From Miscanthus floridulus (Eukaryota > Streptophyta > Magnoliopsida > Poales > Poaceae), in the NCBI RefSeq assembly GCF_019320115.1, contig NC_089581.1:13755925-13819924 (forward strand): DNA of 64,000 bases, in the 5' to 3' direction. The translations under genes were made by a program, and so were the position numbers. This document shows positions 23,380-34,250 of the stretch, in pieces. The notes below the pieces were generated by a model. The model searched no databases and was not told the DNA's origin. It saw only the letters and a program-made list of their open reading frames with translations. Position 1 is the first letter of the stretch; each line of letters begins with the position of its first letter.

Positions 23380-24144
23380 TGTTGACACCATTTTTTGCAT
23401 GTGTCAAAATGATCAGAGTGGGCTAATCGATAGGAGGAAAGTTACTGTATACGCTGACAGTCGATGAAAATCAGCTTGTAAAGATGGTTGCCGATGAATG
23501 GTGGTGATCGATGGAAAGGTTGATTTAGACTCGGGCGTTGCCGATAAGGTTGGAGATGTTATTGTTGATGCCGATGAAGGAAGGCTTGAAAACTACTGTC
23601 GATGAAACAGGAAGTATGCCGATGGAAAGGAGGTCGGTGAGAATTCCATCGTAATTGAGGTGGACAGGGAAATAGATAGGAGTTGATTTCCTTTTCTATA
23701 TTTGTTAGAGTATGATTCATGTAAGAGTCACGTGTTTCCTTAGATATGGACTTGGTGTCCTAGTCGTATTTGGTTATGTCTCTTTAGATCAGGGTATAAA
23801 TATAGATTGAGGGGCAATGTAATATATATCAATCAATATCAAAACCAATTTTTACTCCTATTTGCATCTACTTACTTTTCGGTGACTTCGTTAATTTGCA
23901 TATTTTTCCTTTTTACGAGTTCTCATTGATTCGGTGAGTTGCATCGCTTCAGTGCGACCTTCGGCGATTCTTGAGTTCCGCGTAAGTACCTCTTGGCCGT
24001 GACTTCTAGGCGTATCGCTGTTGTCAGGACCAAAGTGCTCGTATCTTCATCCTTATCGATTAACAGGTCAAAGCGACTGGCACGCTTTGGATATCGATTC
24101 GGGTATTAGCCCTTTATGTTTGCAGATCCACTTTTGCATCAACA
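23380..24144 (+). repeat. 3' LTR of element C (765 bp)
   Basis: Second copy of 11760-12525, followed by the ATACT duplication. TATA box copy at 23795-23805. Confidence 0.95.
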
Positions 24145-24288
24145 ATACTAGCTACCCCTTGTTAAGTTAGACCGTAGTTAGTCTCACATGTTTCCCTATG
24201 GATACGATACTTGAAATACTTTCAGGTGAAAGCTACAGCAGTATCCGTGCGCTTGCGAATTTATCTGTGTGCGTTAAATATACCAACA
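24145..24288 (+). repeat. Left LTR of element B, fragment 2
   Basis: It continues fragment 1 after removal of element C: ATACTAGCTACCCCTTGTTA onward matches 32418-32560 closely and ends ATACCAACA against ATACCGACA in the right LTR. Confidence 0.88.
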
Positions 24289-24290
24289 AG

Positions 24291-24315
24291 CTTTATTACG
24301 TTGTTGCCGAAGAAA
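24291..24315 (+). promoter_or_regulatory. Decayed tRNA-Asp-like primer-binding site of element B
   Basis: TTTATTACGTTGTTGCCGAA and the following AAACGGTTGC align with the TGGCGCCGTTGCCGGGGA type of site used by Athila elements. The differences are mainly G-to-A and C-to-T, as after CpG deamination. Confidence 0.5.
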
Positions 24316-24398
24316 CGGTTGCTGAATTAACTACGACCCTGGCTTAGTTTTTTTATCTTTTATCTTCTTTCTTTTATGTTATTCTTTTCCTTTTTATT

Positions 24399-27300
24399 AT
24401 GGATTCTACTCCTCTCTATCAATATGCTGCACCTACGAGCGCGTGCCTAGAACCAACGAAATATTTAGAGCCTATCCTAACTATAACACCCCTGGTGTTA
24501 CGTGCTTACTTAGCATCGCAATTTAGGCCTAAGAAAATTTTTCGAAATGAGTTTCTTAGAATTTTTATTCTAAACGTACTTGAGACGATAAGCAAATCCT
24601 GTGTGACTTAGTTTCGTGGATTAAATAAATGCTCAAGTTAATTTACGCAGTGCATAGAAATATTTTAGGAGTGGCTGATAACGATTCTAGCAAGTAAATG
24701 GTGAAACACACGCATGCCACGCTACGTACTGCGCTGGCCACGTTTTGCATTGCTCCATCCGTCGTGTTGTGGCTGCTACGATTAACGTGTCGTCCGCCGT
24801 ACAAAAGTGTAGTGGCTCACGTGAAGTTTTCAGTGCGTGCATGCAATGCTTACCACTCATCAGGCTTAGCTGTACGAACATCCAACCTTTAGCTACTGCA
24901 ATGCCCAGTCTCTGTCCAGGCACATGATCGAGTTGAACCGCGTTATGAGGCTGGTGGTGAACCGCATGGCTCCTCGCGCTGGCCTTGTACTGTCTCTGTC
25001 CGCTCTAGTCCTTCCGATCGTGGCCGCAAATGCTGCTGCCCCTTGCCTCTGCTATCTCTGTGGCCGGCGAGCAAAGCCCCATGTCTCTGCCTCAGCTTAC
25101 CTTGCTTGTCCCTGATCTGATCTTGCTTGTCTTCTGCCGCTGCTTGTCCTTGTTCCACTATTTTCTCTACCGAACAAGCCGATCGGTCACCTCCATGCTG
25201 CCTCCTACCCTTGCTTCTTGAGGAAGCCAATGCCATAGCTCTGCTCTCCCTCCCCAGCTCGCCCTCACTCTGTTTCCTCGCACCGGAGCCCCTACCGCCG
25301 CTCCAGGCGCACCGCGCGTGTGCTTGCCCACGACACTGCCCTCCCCCCATCCTAGCTAGGCTCAACCGAGCGTGTTGCTCCTCCTAGGCACGCCGTGTCC
25401 TGCTACCTCTTCCAGTGTCCCTCGCGCGTGTGCCCTTGGTCAGCGCCATCGCTCCTTCCTGCCTGCAGCCGCTCCACGTCCCGTAGCGCCCAGCCATGGC
25501 TGCGCTAGGGTGACCGGAGCCATGGAGCCCTCCTGCTAGCGCCGCCTCTCGCGCTCCCTCTCCAACCCCACTGTGCTCCACACCGTGGCCATTTCCATTG
25601 ACTCCCTATGCCTCCCCGCGTGCGGCTCCTGCTCTACCTTGTCTCCTCTTCACCACGCGTAGCCTGCCAAGTTGCAGTCATGCTCGTGCCGTAGTGCTCC
25701 ACTGCCACGCCATTCCTGTAGCTTACCGTACCTCCCGCACTAGAGCTGTCGGTGCCTAGCGCCTCACCTCACCATCATCCGTCCTGCTGCCGCCCTACCA
25801 TGTGTGGCCGTCGTGACCGCGCCACGGCCCCGGCAATGCCACTCCACCTTCATTGCCAGTACCTGTGTTGCCATCGTGGCCCGCCTTGGTGAACACCCAG
25901 TCGCGAGCAGCTGTAGCTAATGTGTAGCCACCACGCCAGGAGCACCGTTGCCATGACCGTATCCCTTTCGGTCCAAAATTGGTCGTACACAAGGTATATC
26001 CCTCCAATTCCTTGAATCCCTAGCACCGTGAGGAGGATATAGAGAGCTGTGACATGGATCGGACGCCATTAGTTCATTAGAGCGCACGTGCATGCCGTTT
26101 TCATCGTCGGCCGCCACGCACAGTCCTTCCTAGGATGCCATTGTGGATGTGTCCATGGCTAGCTCGGCTCGGAGCACCCATGCCTAGCACGACTAGTAGC
26201 AGCTCCACCTCGACCATCCAAGCCCCGCGTGTTTGCTTTTGGAGTGGAGCCAGGCCCGACGCTTCGCCACCGTGCGCGGCCAGAGTCACACCATCGGTGC
26301 CCTGCCGACGCTCTGCTCTAGAGTCTTCCCTCCTAGGCCGGCCCGTTTCCACGCATGGACCAGTGGTCCACCCATGCTGGATCAGATCCCACCGTTGCTG
26401 GGCCGAACTCGCCGTTCGTGCCGTTCCTACCTTGCTGGGCCGGTCTGCCGTCGCTGGGTGGGCCGCTGCCCACAGCCTGCTCACTGCTCGCGCCTAGGCC
26501 ACTGTTCGCACCCGCGCGCTGGGCCGTTGGCCGCACGCCCGCCTAGGCCGCCGCGCCTTACCACGCTGCTGGGTCGACCGGTAGCCACCGTCCGCGTGCT
26601 GGACCATTGGGCCGATCTGGCCACTGGCCCTTTAGTTTCTAAAACAGTTAGCTAATTTAGTTTCGGGAATAAATTGCAAAATCAATATAAAATCATGTAG
26701 GTGTCCAAAAATTGTAAAACTAATTTTGTTAGTCTCCTAAAATCATGATCTATTTGTTAGTATATTTTGTTCACATATTGTGATAATATTCTTGAAAGCT
26801 ATATAATTAATTTAAGGTACTTAATATTGTAAAGATATAAACTTGTAGGAATTATTGTGATAAATTGTTAATAGTGTTGAATCTAAAATTATTACAGTAG
26901 GCTCCTAGCAATATTAGGTACTCATTGTAATTTTTGTAGCTCCATAAGAATTAGCTGCTAAATAGGTAATGACGTCCTATTGCGAATAAAGATTAAATTA
27001 ATAGAACGGAATAAAGAAACAACTTGGGTTTGTATAAATAAAACATTTGTTGGGAAATAACGTCTTATTCGACAACGTGGATACATAGACCAGTGTTAGA
27101 GCTATCTCCTTAGCTTATGAGGCGTGATCGGATTTCTAAACATTTCGGCTATCGTCGATTATTTATATCTATGCATTTGCATCTATGCATACCATATAGG
27201 TACGATGATGGGTCAACGGATTAATTGAAGGATGATTGGGAATCCGAGGACGGTGTAATGGTATTCTCTCCAGGAGATGATGCAATGAGCTTTCTATTCA

Positions 27301-28997
27301 GTTGATGGTGGATGATCTGAAGATGCAGATACTAACTTTTTAATATATATCTTACCCAGGCACGCCCCGGTGTATAACCCCTACTTTTCTGTAGTTTAAA
27401 TTATATTTATGCATTAAGTTTAAGGAGTTGAATAAAACCCACTTGCATATACATATCTTTACCCTATGAGTCTTACTAGTATGATAGGATCATGTAGATT
27501 GCTATGCTACAGGACTTCGGTAGAAGTCGAGTGATTGCCTGTCACTCGCGAGAGATAGAAAATATATTATTGGATTATTATCACTTGGAATATATAAAAA
27601 TGGTGGAAAGGAAAATGATGACCGGATAGGGATATAGTTTGGGTATTGGTGGGTGTAAGAGGTTGTGTCGCCGTAGACGCGGGGCATAGCTTGGTTACAC
27701 TGCTTTCCCTGTCTGTGTCGGTTAAGGACCGATCGTTGCATAAGCCATCGAGGCAAGTCACAGACTTATTATCCTGAGCACATACTTGGGTAGGACGCTT
27801 GGAAGACTTGTTGCTTTCTTGTCATGGGTTCCGGCTCTTTTTGGACTGACTGTTAGTGTTTTGTTTTGGTGGAAGAGGTCCTTGTGCTGCACTGAGTCTG
27901 GGACTCAGGGGCGGGGGCTTGGAGTCTCAGTTTGGATGGGACCTAGGACCCCAGGATAGGAGGGTGACGGGTTGGTCCTGCTTATGCCTTGGGTATAAGC
28001 GGGGCGTGTGTTTTTGGGGTACCCAGCTGGGGGCATTGATTCGCGAATCGTCGGGCAATTAGGTACGGCTTGTTTTCATGCCTAGCACCGTAGTAAGAAC
28101 TGGAAGATGAAAGATGGAAAGAAAAGGAATTCTGATTGCTTACCACCTGCTTAAAAGTAGCACATGTGCTTATATAGAATGATGAGTTAATGAACCAATG
28201 CGGCTATTAATAAAAACCGAATATAAGGACGCACGCTTAGTAATGCTTCCTACAAATGCAATAAACCCATAAGCCAGATAACCTTGCATATCATTGGAGT
28301 CTTTTCTTTCCTCCTGTTAGATAAGTCTTGCTGAGTATAATTGAGTGCTCAGGGTTTTATTTCCCCCTGTTGCAGGTGATAGGCGGATGCTAGAGCTGAC
28401 ACTTGTGTGCGGATTCCTCCTGGTGGACTCAGCGAGGATTTCCTTTACGCTGCGATCATAGTTTTTATTTATAACTCTTACCAAATGTTTTTATGAATGA
28501 AAGTTTTATAATCTGTTATCATAATTTATATATCAATGCTTCATCATTGCATGAATAGGTATTTATTTTTGCTATAATTCGGATCACATATTTATATTCT
28601 GTTGTTCAATTAAACTATTTATAACTCTGATAATATAATTACATTATGCTGTTATAATAATAAATGTTATACTCAAGTGATGTAAGAAATGGTTAAGAAT
28701 GATGTAAGCTTTATTCTCTTATTTGTTATCCTGATGGCAAAAATTTGGATTTTCGGGTTCTCCCACGAGGTGTGCCCGACGGAACCGAGTAATTTAGTGT
28801 TCTCCTTTGGGTGCTTAGATTAGGCACTCCTAAGAGGCATTAGATTAGGCGGTTCTGCCACACTAACCTCTGGCTATGAGCTGTGTCCGTGTTTTATAAT
28901 ATTAATTCAGGATCAATCCTTCTCGAGAGAAGGCAACGAAAACCCATACTCACACATACAAGAGTTTGGACAGATTCTGGTATGCACATAATAAAAA
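24399..28997 (+). pseudogene. Gag-like ORF of element B, split by solo LTR D
   Basis: The frame opens at ATG 24399 (MDSTPLYQYAAP) and reaches the insertion at 24481. If the 4.4-kb LTR and one copy of CTAAC are skipped, the same frame continues at 28868 through QSFSREGNENPYSHIQEFGQ and stops about 28995. The ENPYSHIQEF segment resembles the start of the Athila-type gag domain, but the rest of gag and all of pol are absent. So the ORF was already short, about 70 codons, or was truncated separately from the D insertion. Confidence 0.55.
24482..28862 (+). mobile_element. D: solo LTR of a Tekay-like chromovirus (4.4 kb)
   Basis: It starts TATAACACCCC (decayed TGTAACACCC) and ends GGCGGTTCTGCCACA, with target duplication CTAAC at 24477-24481 and 28863-28867. 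No gag or pol is inside. The layout parallels the long LTR of element F: same start, a GC-rich low-complexity block (24900-26640), then an AT-rich half. Both share the segments GTAGAAGTC...GTGATT and CTGTCACYYGCGAG (27520 here, 44040 in F) and GTCTGTGTCGRTTAAGGACC. A single LTR with a clean duplication points to LTR-LTR recombination. ORFs in the GC-rich block are compositional. Confidence 0.85.
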
Positions 28998-31325
28998 TAA
29001 AAAACAAACATGTTTAAGTTACACATTTACTTGATCCAACCTTATTAACTCAATATGTTTTCAAGCTTGTTCCTACCACCACTTTCTTGATCTCATAGTT
29101 TTAACCAAATGAGCTAAAATATTGCACATCCCATCTCTAGAAGATGATAGTTATAATCATATAAAGTTCAATACATTATGTAAAGATATACAATCCTTCC
29201 ATGGGTTAAGCAATTCAACCCTTTCTGCTAAATGAACTTAAATGCTACATTCATACTCAATCTTTTGATCTTATCACCCATGTTGTAATTGAACAAAACA
29301 CATAACATCAACTTCATCTTGTTCAATGTGCCTAAGGCTAGAGAAGAATAAGTAAAGGTTTGGTTCTGTTGGTGTTCTCTCACCAACAGAGCCCATGCAC
29401 TTGATCTCTACCTTATTTTATGAGCAGGATACACTTCAAACAAAGTGTGGGGAAAGACATTCAATTCTCTAAATTTCTATAAGTGAAGTTCCTGAATCTG
29501 TCAAACCAAAATCAAAACTCACAATCAAGACAGGTTTGGCGGAAGAAGGTGACATCACCATTAGAGGCGTCATCACAAGAATCTTCGTCTTCAGAACAAA
29601 CCGAGGTACTTGATCAATGAACTTCATAAGGAGGTCCAGATCGAAGGACTTACAACACCGAACCCTCACCGAAAGAGCTAGTTTGGGGGAGAAGCACTCC
29701 CGTATATCCAGGTAAGTATTCTTTCCCCTTTTTTGTCTTAATTTTAGTTTCTTTTCAATAGTAAAAAATTGATAAATGAAACAAAATAAAAAGTTATCTT
29801 TTATAATAATTATATATACAGCTATAGTAATAATGTGTGATCTAGTAAAATTGAAAACAAAATAAAAGGTGCGGTTAATTTGTTTTTAATAGCTAAATAA
29901 AATAAAGAGGACTCAAAATAAACTCTTAATTGGAAATGATGAATAGTTGCTCTGTTGTAATTTCTTTTAGGTACCTAGTTTTTAGCCTTGAATTCTCCCG
30001 AGTTTTAGATATGACTGATTTGATATAAAGATTTACTCTAAACTTAAAATCTGTGGGTAGCGAATGATTGATCTAAGTTTAGGTAATTGACAGATATGAT
30101 ATGAGAAGGTCTGAGCTGCTGTTTATTTTGTTCCAAGTGGCACTAAAGTGACACTAAAGTTCTGATGATTTATCTTTCGAAAAACATAAAAATGCTATAT
30201 GATGAGTTCCTGTATGACAAAGTTTGAATTCCTACTAGAGCCATACATATTATTTAGGCTAGGAAAACTTCCACATATATGCTACTTGCTTTCGTATTGA
30301 GTGTTGTCAAGCTTTATTGACCCTGATGAGAGGTTTGTCATGCTCTTAAAATCAAAATCACGTACACACCACATATACCTGCTGCTCCTACACTAGGAGT
30401 ACGTAAAACATGCCTTTCATCTAGATCCAGCAAAAAATATTTTACTCCTACACTGGAAGTGAACACAAAACATGCTTGATAGGTTTCTCATCCTCCAAAT
30501 AAATGCTTTAAGTTCTTGTTACTATCTCTCAAAGTTTTGTAGCAGAAAAGAGACATGGGGCTATGCAAAAAGTTATTCATAAAAAAGAGAAGAAAAAAAG
30601 AGATGAGAAAAAAATGGACAAGTGTCCAAGATATTATAAACAATGGGTACTCAGATGCCCGCCTAAAAAAAGAGAGAAAAGATGAATAAGATAGCCCCTG
30701 TTCTCTAGTAAATGTTTCTAAGTTTTAAAAGAGAGATAAGTTTTCAAGGAGCATAGTAAAATTAGGTTAGCCACCATATATATCCACCATATATTCACAC
30801 ACATGCACATCTTGATTTGATTGTATGACTCATCTCTCTTTGGATCCATTGTTTGACTCAACATATGCATTGCAAATATGCTCTAGCTTTCTTTCTACCT
30901 ATGAACTCCACATAAGCCCTAGTGGTAGGTAGAGAAAAGGCATAACATCTTATTGCCTTGGTGAGTATCCATAAATACCACATATATTAAGAGACTTGAG
31001 AGTGTCATACAATGGAATCTCTGAGTTTTATTTTGAAAACTTATAAAAACTCTGGAACAATGGTAGAACAAAGAACTTAAGACATAGTGCTTGACTTGAT
31101 CGTTCTGTCTTTCCATTGCTCAAGCCCAAGTGGAGGCTGAGAAGCTCCATGATTGAAGGCAATATGGGTAAGTTTAAAAGTCAGATCAGTTTATTCTAAT
31201 CCGAAGAAGAATTTTTTATTGAATGCATGTGTACTTTTGAGGCATGAAAATCTTGTAGAGACTCCTGATCCATAGCTGAGTTTAGCTTTGCTTAGGGACT
31301 GGCAAAGGTTAAGCTTGGAAGAAAT
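28998..31325 (+). other. Non-coding interior of element B
   Basis: 2.3 kb, AT-rich, with no pol domain on either strand. The stretch GTTTGGGGGAGAAGCACT (near 29680) resembles the untranslated region after pol in Athila-type elements. Just before the right LTR, AAGCTTGGAAGAAA is a plausible polypurine tract. Confidence 0.6.
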
Positions 31326-32560
31326 TATTGACGGTCACTAACATCAATTATAAACTGTCAACATAACATGTATTTATACTTAATTCTATCACCAAACATA
31401 GGTATAGAGGTTTAAACTAATAAATTCTATGAGTTTTGGTGAATCTGTATTTTCAGCAGGGTTTATCTAGAAAACCACCAAGCGGGACCTATTCGTCAAA
31501 GGAAATCGCGTAATTCCGTAGCATAACCGACGTAGGAAGACTCTAGAAGATTCTAGGAGGCTCTCCACCGAAGCGGAGCTCGAGACACTCGGCCCCACAT
31601 GCAGGCCGTCCGACCCCTGGGGTCCACTAGTTAGCCCCTCGTTGTTAAGTCGGTTCCCCACCGTCTCCTAGGCTGCATCTATGCCATCCTTTAAGTCAGT
31701 TTGATCCAAGGGCTCACGATGGATGCTTCAGCCCATATAAACAGCCCCGTGCCCCCCTCCCTGAGCAGTTTTCTGAAACACTAATTCATATCATGAGGAT
31801 GAGAGCCAGCTATCAAGAGAAGATTAGTCATTCATATGATCTAGCCTTATAAATAGAAATAGTGAGATAGAGAGTGAGGGAAGAGTTTGGAGAAGGTGCC
31901 GGCCTATCGGTGCTCTCTCTACGGCTTGTACCTTGGCGGATTCAAGTTCTATCTGAGCTTGCTTCTGAGATTTCTCTGGTAATCAACTTCTGATTCAAGT
32001 AAGCATCTTGTTTATATTGTTCATCAGGTTTGCGACTCTTTTGAGCGCTTTATTCTCTATATAGGGGGAGTAAAGTATTAATCGTAAGTGTAAGCATGGT
32101 GCTTAGAATTGGGTTAATCATGGATGCACCCTGCATTCCAGAAGGTGGTAGATCGCGTGAGTGACATAAGTTCTATATAGCCTATACTATATAGCTTCGT
32201 TGATACTTTGTAGTCTACCTCCCGTCTGTAGGCGCACGTAGGACGCGATTGCGAATGAAAGCATCATCTGCTGGTGTCTTTCCCTAGTAATATCCCCAGT
32301 TGAATAGTAGAAGACATAAGATTACCTAAGTCAGAACTAGAGAACTTTAGTTATCCTCTCTACGCTCCTATTTATCCTTAGCCTTGTTGCTACTTCTAGT
32401 TAAGTTAAACCTTAACATACTAGCTACCCCTTGTTAAGTTAGACCGTAGTTAGTCTTACATGTTTTCCTGTGGATACGATACTTAGAATACTTCCGGGTG
32501 AAAGCTGCAGTGGTATCCGTGCGCTTGTGGATTTATCTGTGTACGTTAAATATACCGACA
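31326..32560 (+). repeat. Right LTR of element B (about 1.24 kb)
   Basis: It starts TATTGACGGTCACTAAC (probably TGTTGACGG originally) and ends TATACCGACA. Its last ~215 bp match the two left fragments. A purine-rich tract precedes it. CATATAAACAGCCCCGTG near 31735 is the likely TATA region. Confidence 0.75.
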
Positions 32561-33561
32561 GACGGCAAAGAAACTTGTGACTTTGGGTTATCATACACAT
32601 GGGAACCGGTTCATTTTCTTAATTGGGCCAGTCCACTAGGCCACTAAGGAACTCCTTCCCGCCTTCTCTCTATTTTCTTTTTTGTCGTTTGTGTGTAATG
32701 CCTACCCCTCTAGTGGTACGACCTTCTCTCTCATACCCCCTCGGTTTCTCTCGACTTGCACCTCCATGGTTAGGCTTATCATCTCTCAAAGGTTCTGTCA
32801 AATACATTTGGTTTAAGCGCAGTAGCAAAGCCAGGCCGGTTATCGAAAAATACATATTAGGTTTTGGATTGTTAGACATTTAGGTCAATTTAGACATATT
32901 TTAATCCAGAAAATCAGCAAAAAAAAGTTAGTGACAAGTATGTGGATGTGTGATCTATCCACAAAGACAAACATGTTAAACATACTAATCAAATGAATAA
33001 ATAAAGCAATAAAAGTTGCAAGTGTGTATCCAGAGGTAGGGCCGGAGGTGCCGATGGCGCCACTCGCACTGATCAACATAGTGGGCTATTTGAGATGTCT
33101 GATCACGCTCAATGTAGTGCAGGGAGGGACCCATGTAGTGTTTTTGCAGGTCGTGTATGGGAGCATCGAAGGGAAGTAAATAATCGTTCTCCTTTGTCGT
33201 GTTCTTGCTTTGGTCGCTAGGTACAGGAGGGTGTCGTACCCTGGGAACATGGAGCGAGCGAGAAGTCGTGCAAGATGCACTCCAAAAAATCGGTTTTAGA
33301 GGCCTGCTCTCCCAACGCTTGTGCATGCAGGAACGGGGATGGAGAAACAAGAACTTTTATCGCGAGACTGGTGGAGAGCGCCTATATGCTTACATACATT
33401 GGACCGGAAGCTGAAACAAGAGTCAAGAGGTCAAAGCACCAATGGTCACAAAGACAAAGCAACAAGGGTTGTCATGATGACCATTAACAGACATCGGTCA
33501 ATGGAAATCGAAGCGTCAAAAAATGCTTTGATGACTCCATTAATCGGACACCATAACATGT
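32561..33561. other. Intergenic sequence
   Basis: No convincing gene, RNA or transposon end is visible in this kilobase. The open frames on both strands are short and of unremarkable composition. Confidence 0.5.
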
Positions 33562-33949
33562 TGTTGTGATACCGGCGCCTAATGCAGAAGCGATTGCTTG
33601 GATCTACCTAAGCGAGATGCTCACGAGAGATCTCACACACTGCACAAGAGACTCAATGTTTGGTAACGAGGTTCGACTGAAGCCTACGTTACCGGGGCAT
33701 GCTTACGGGTGCTTCTCCCTGATAACATGACACTGACATCGACCGCCCGAGCCCCCGCGAGCCTATCGCTTTGTTTTGCTTTCTTACTCTCGGGATTGAG
33801 AGGGTTACAAGTGCAGCCCTCTCCTCCTTTTATAGGGGGGGGGGGGGGGTTACAAGAGCTAGCACCTAGCTCACTTAACCCTATACTGCTACAATAAAAA
33901 TCCATTGTAATTTCATTAGTATAAATAAATATTCAACACATTTCTAACA
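33562..33949 (-). mobile_element. Small solo LTR, Copia-like (388 bp)
   Basis: On the minus strand it runs TGTTAGAAATGTG ... GGTATCACAACA, with a TATA box CCTATAAAAGGAGG just after a run of about 15 C (G on +, 33834-33848). The flanks CATGT and CATGC form an imperfect 5-bp duplication. No internal region is attached. It lies 300 bp downstream of the UGT stop codon. Confidence 0.6.
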
Positions 33950-34250
33950 CATGCCCCAAGTGGCAAAACCTAGCTCGTCTGTTCACGACTCGACGTATCA
34001 CTCCTCTAGTCAATTCCCCATATAGGATTACACATTTGTTGGACCTAGCATTTAGTCTAGGCCTTAGAATTTATTATATTTTAATTGAATAAAATTGGGC
34101 CAACCCAATTACAGTCCAACTAAACTTAAGTGCACCAACATTTAAAACGCCAAGACTGTCACATGCATAGCAACAGACACTATGCTCCCACAATTACAGA
34201 CCAACATCGAGAGATTCCTTAATAGGCTCACTTAGTTTCAGTAGTCCTCA
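33950..34250. other. 3' flank of the UGT gene
   Basis: No gene. A minus-strand AATAAA at 34070-34075, about 175 bp past the stop, is a candidate polyadenylation signal for the UGT gene. Confidence 0.4.

Larger units (their letters stand above)
11760..24144 (+). mobile_element. Element C: complete Tat-lineage Ty3/gypsy retrotransposon (12.4 kb)
   Basis: LTRs at 11760-12525 and 23380-24144 begin TGTTGACACC and end GCATCAACA. The target duplication ATACT is at 11755-11759 and 24145-24149. Between the LTRs lie gag, protease, RT, RNase H, archaeal-type RNase H and integrase on + (12568-19452), then a PMD gene on minus (19558-22778). By eye the LTRs differ at about 25-28 positions (roughly 3.5%), mostly transitions. 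Stops and three frameshifts disable pol. The word CCGAT/ATCGG is strikingly frequent throughout. Confidence 0.95.
11689..32560 (+). mobile_element. Element B: Athila-like LTR retrotransposon, 5'-truncated, with two nested insertions
   Basis: The right LTR is 31326-32560. The left LTR survives only as its last ~215 bp, at 11689-11759 and 24145-24288, split by element C. Directly after the left LTR comes a decayed primer site resembling the tRNA-Asp site used by Athila elements. A short gag-like ORF follows, with no pol. Excluding C and D the internal part is only about 2.7 kb, so B looks like a large non-autonomous derivative. No target duplication can be tested because the left end is lost. 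Confidence 0.7.

Noticed and set aside
26101..26655. Overlapping ORFs in the GC-rich block of solo LTR D
   Set aside because: Open on both strands with low-complexity composition inside an LTR; no conserved motif.
24289..31325. Coding capacity for pol in element B
   Set aside because: No RT, RNase H or integrase motif on either strand; only a short gag-like start.
33199..33569. Short overlapping + strand ORFs between element B and the small LTR
   Set aside because: Three frames are open over the same 370 bp with no similarity or splice context that I can recognise.
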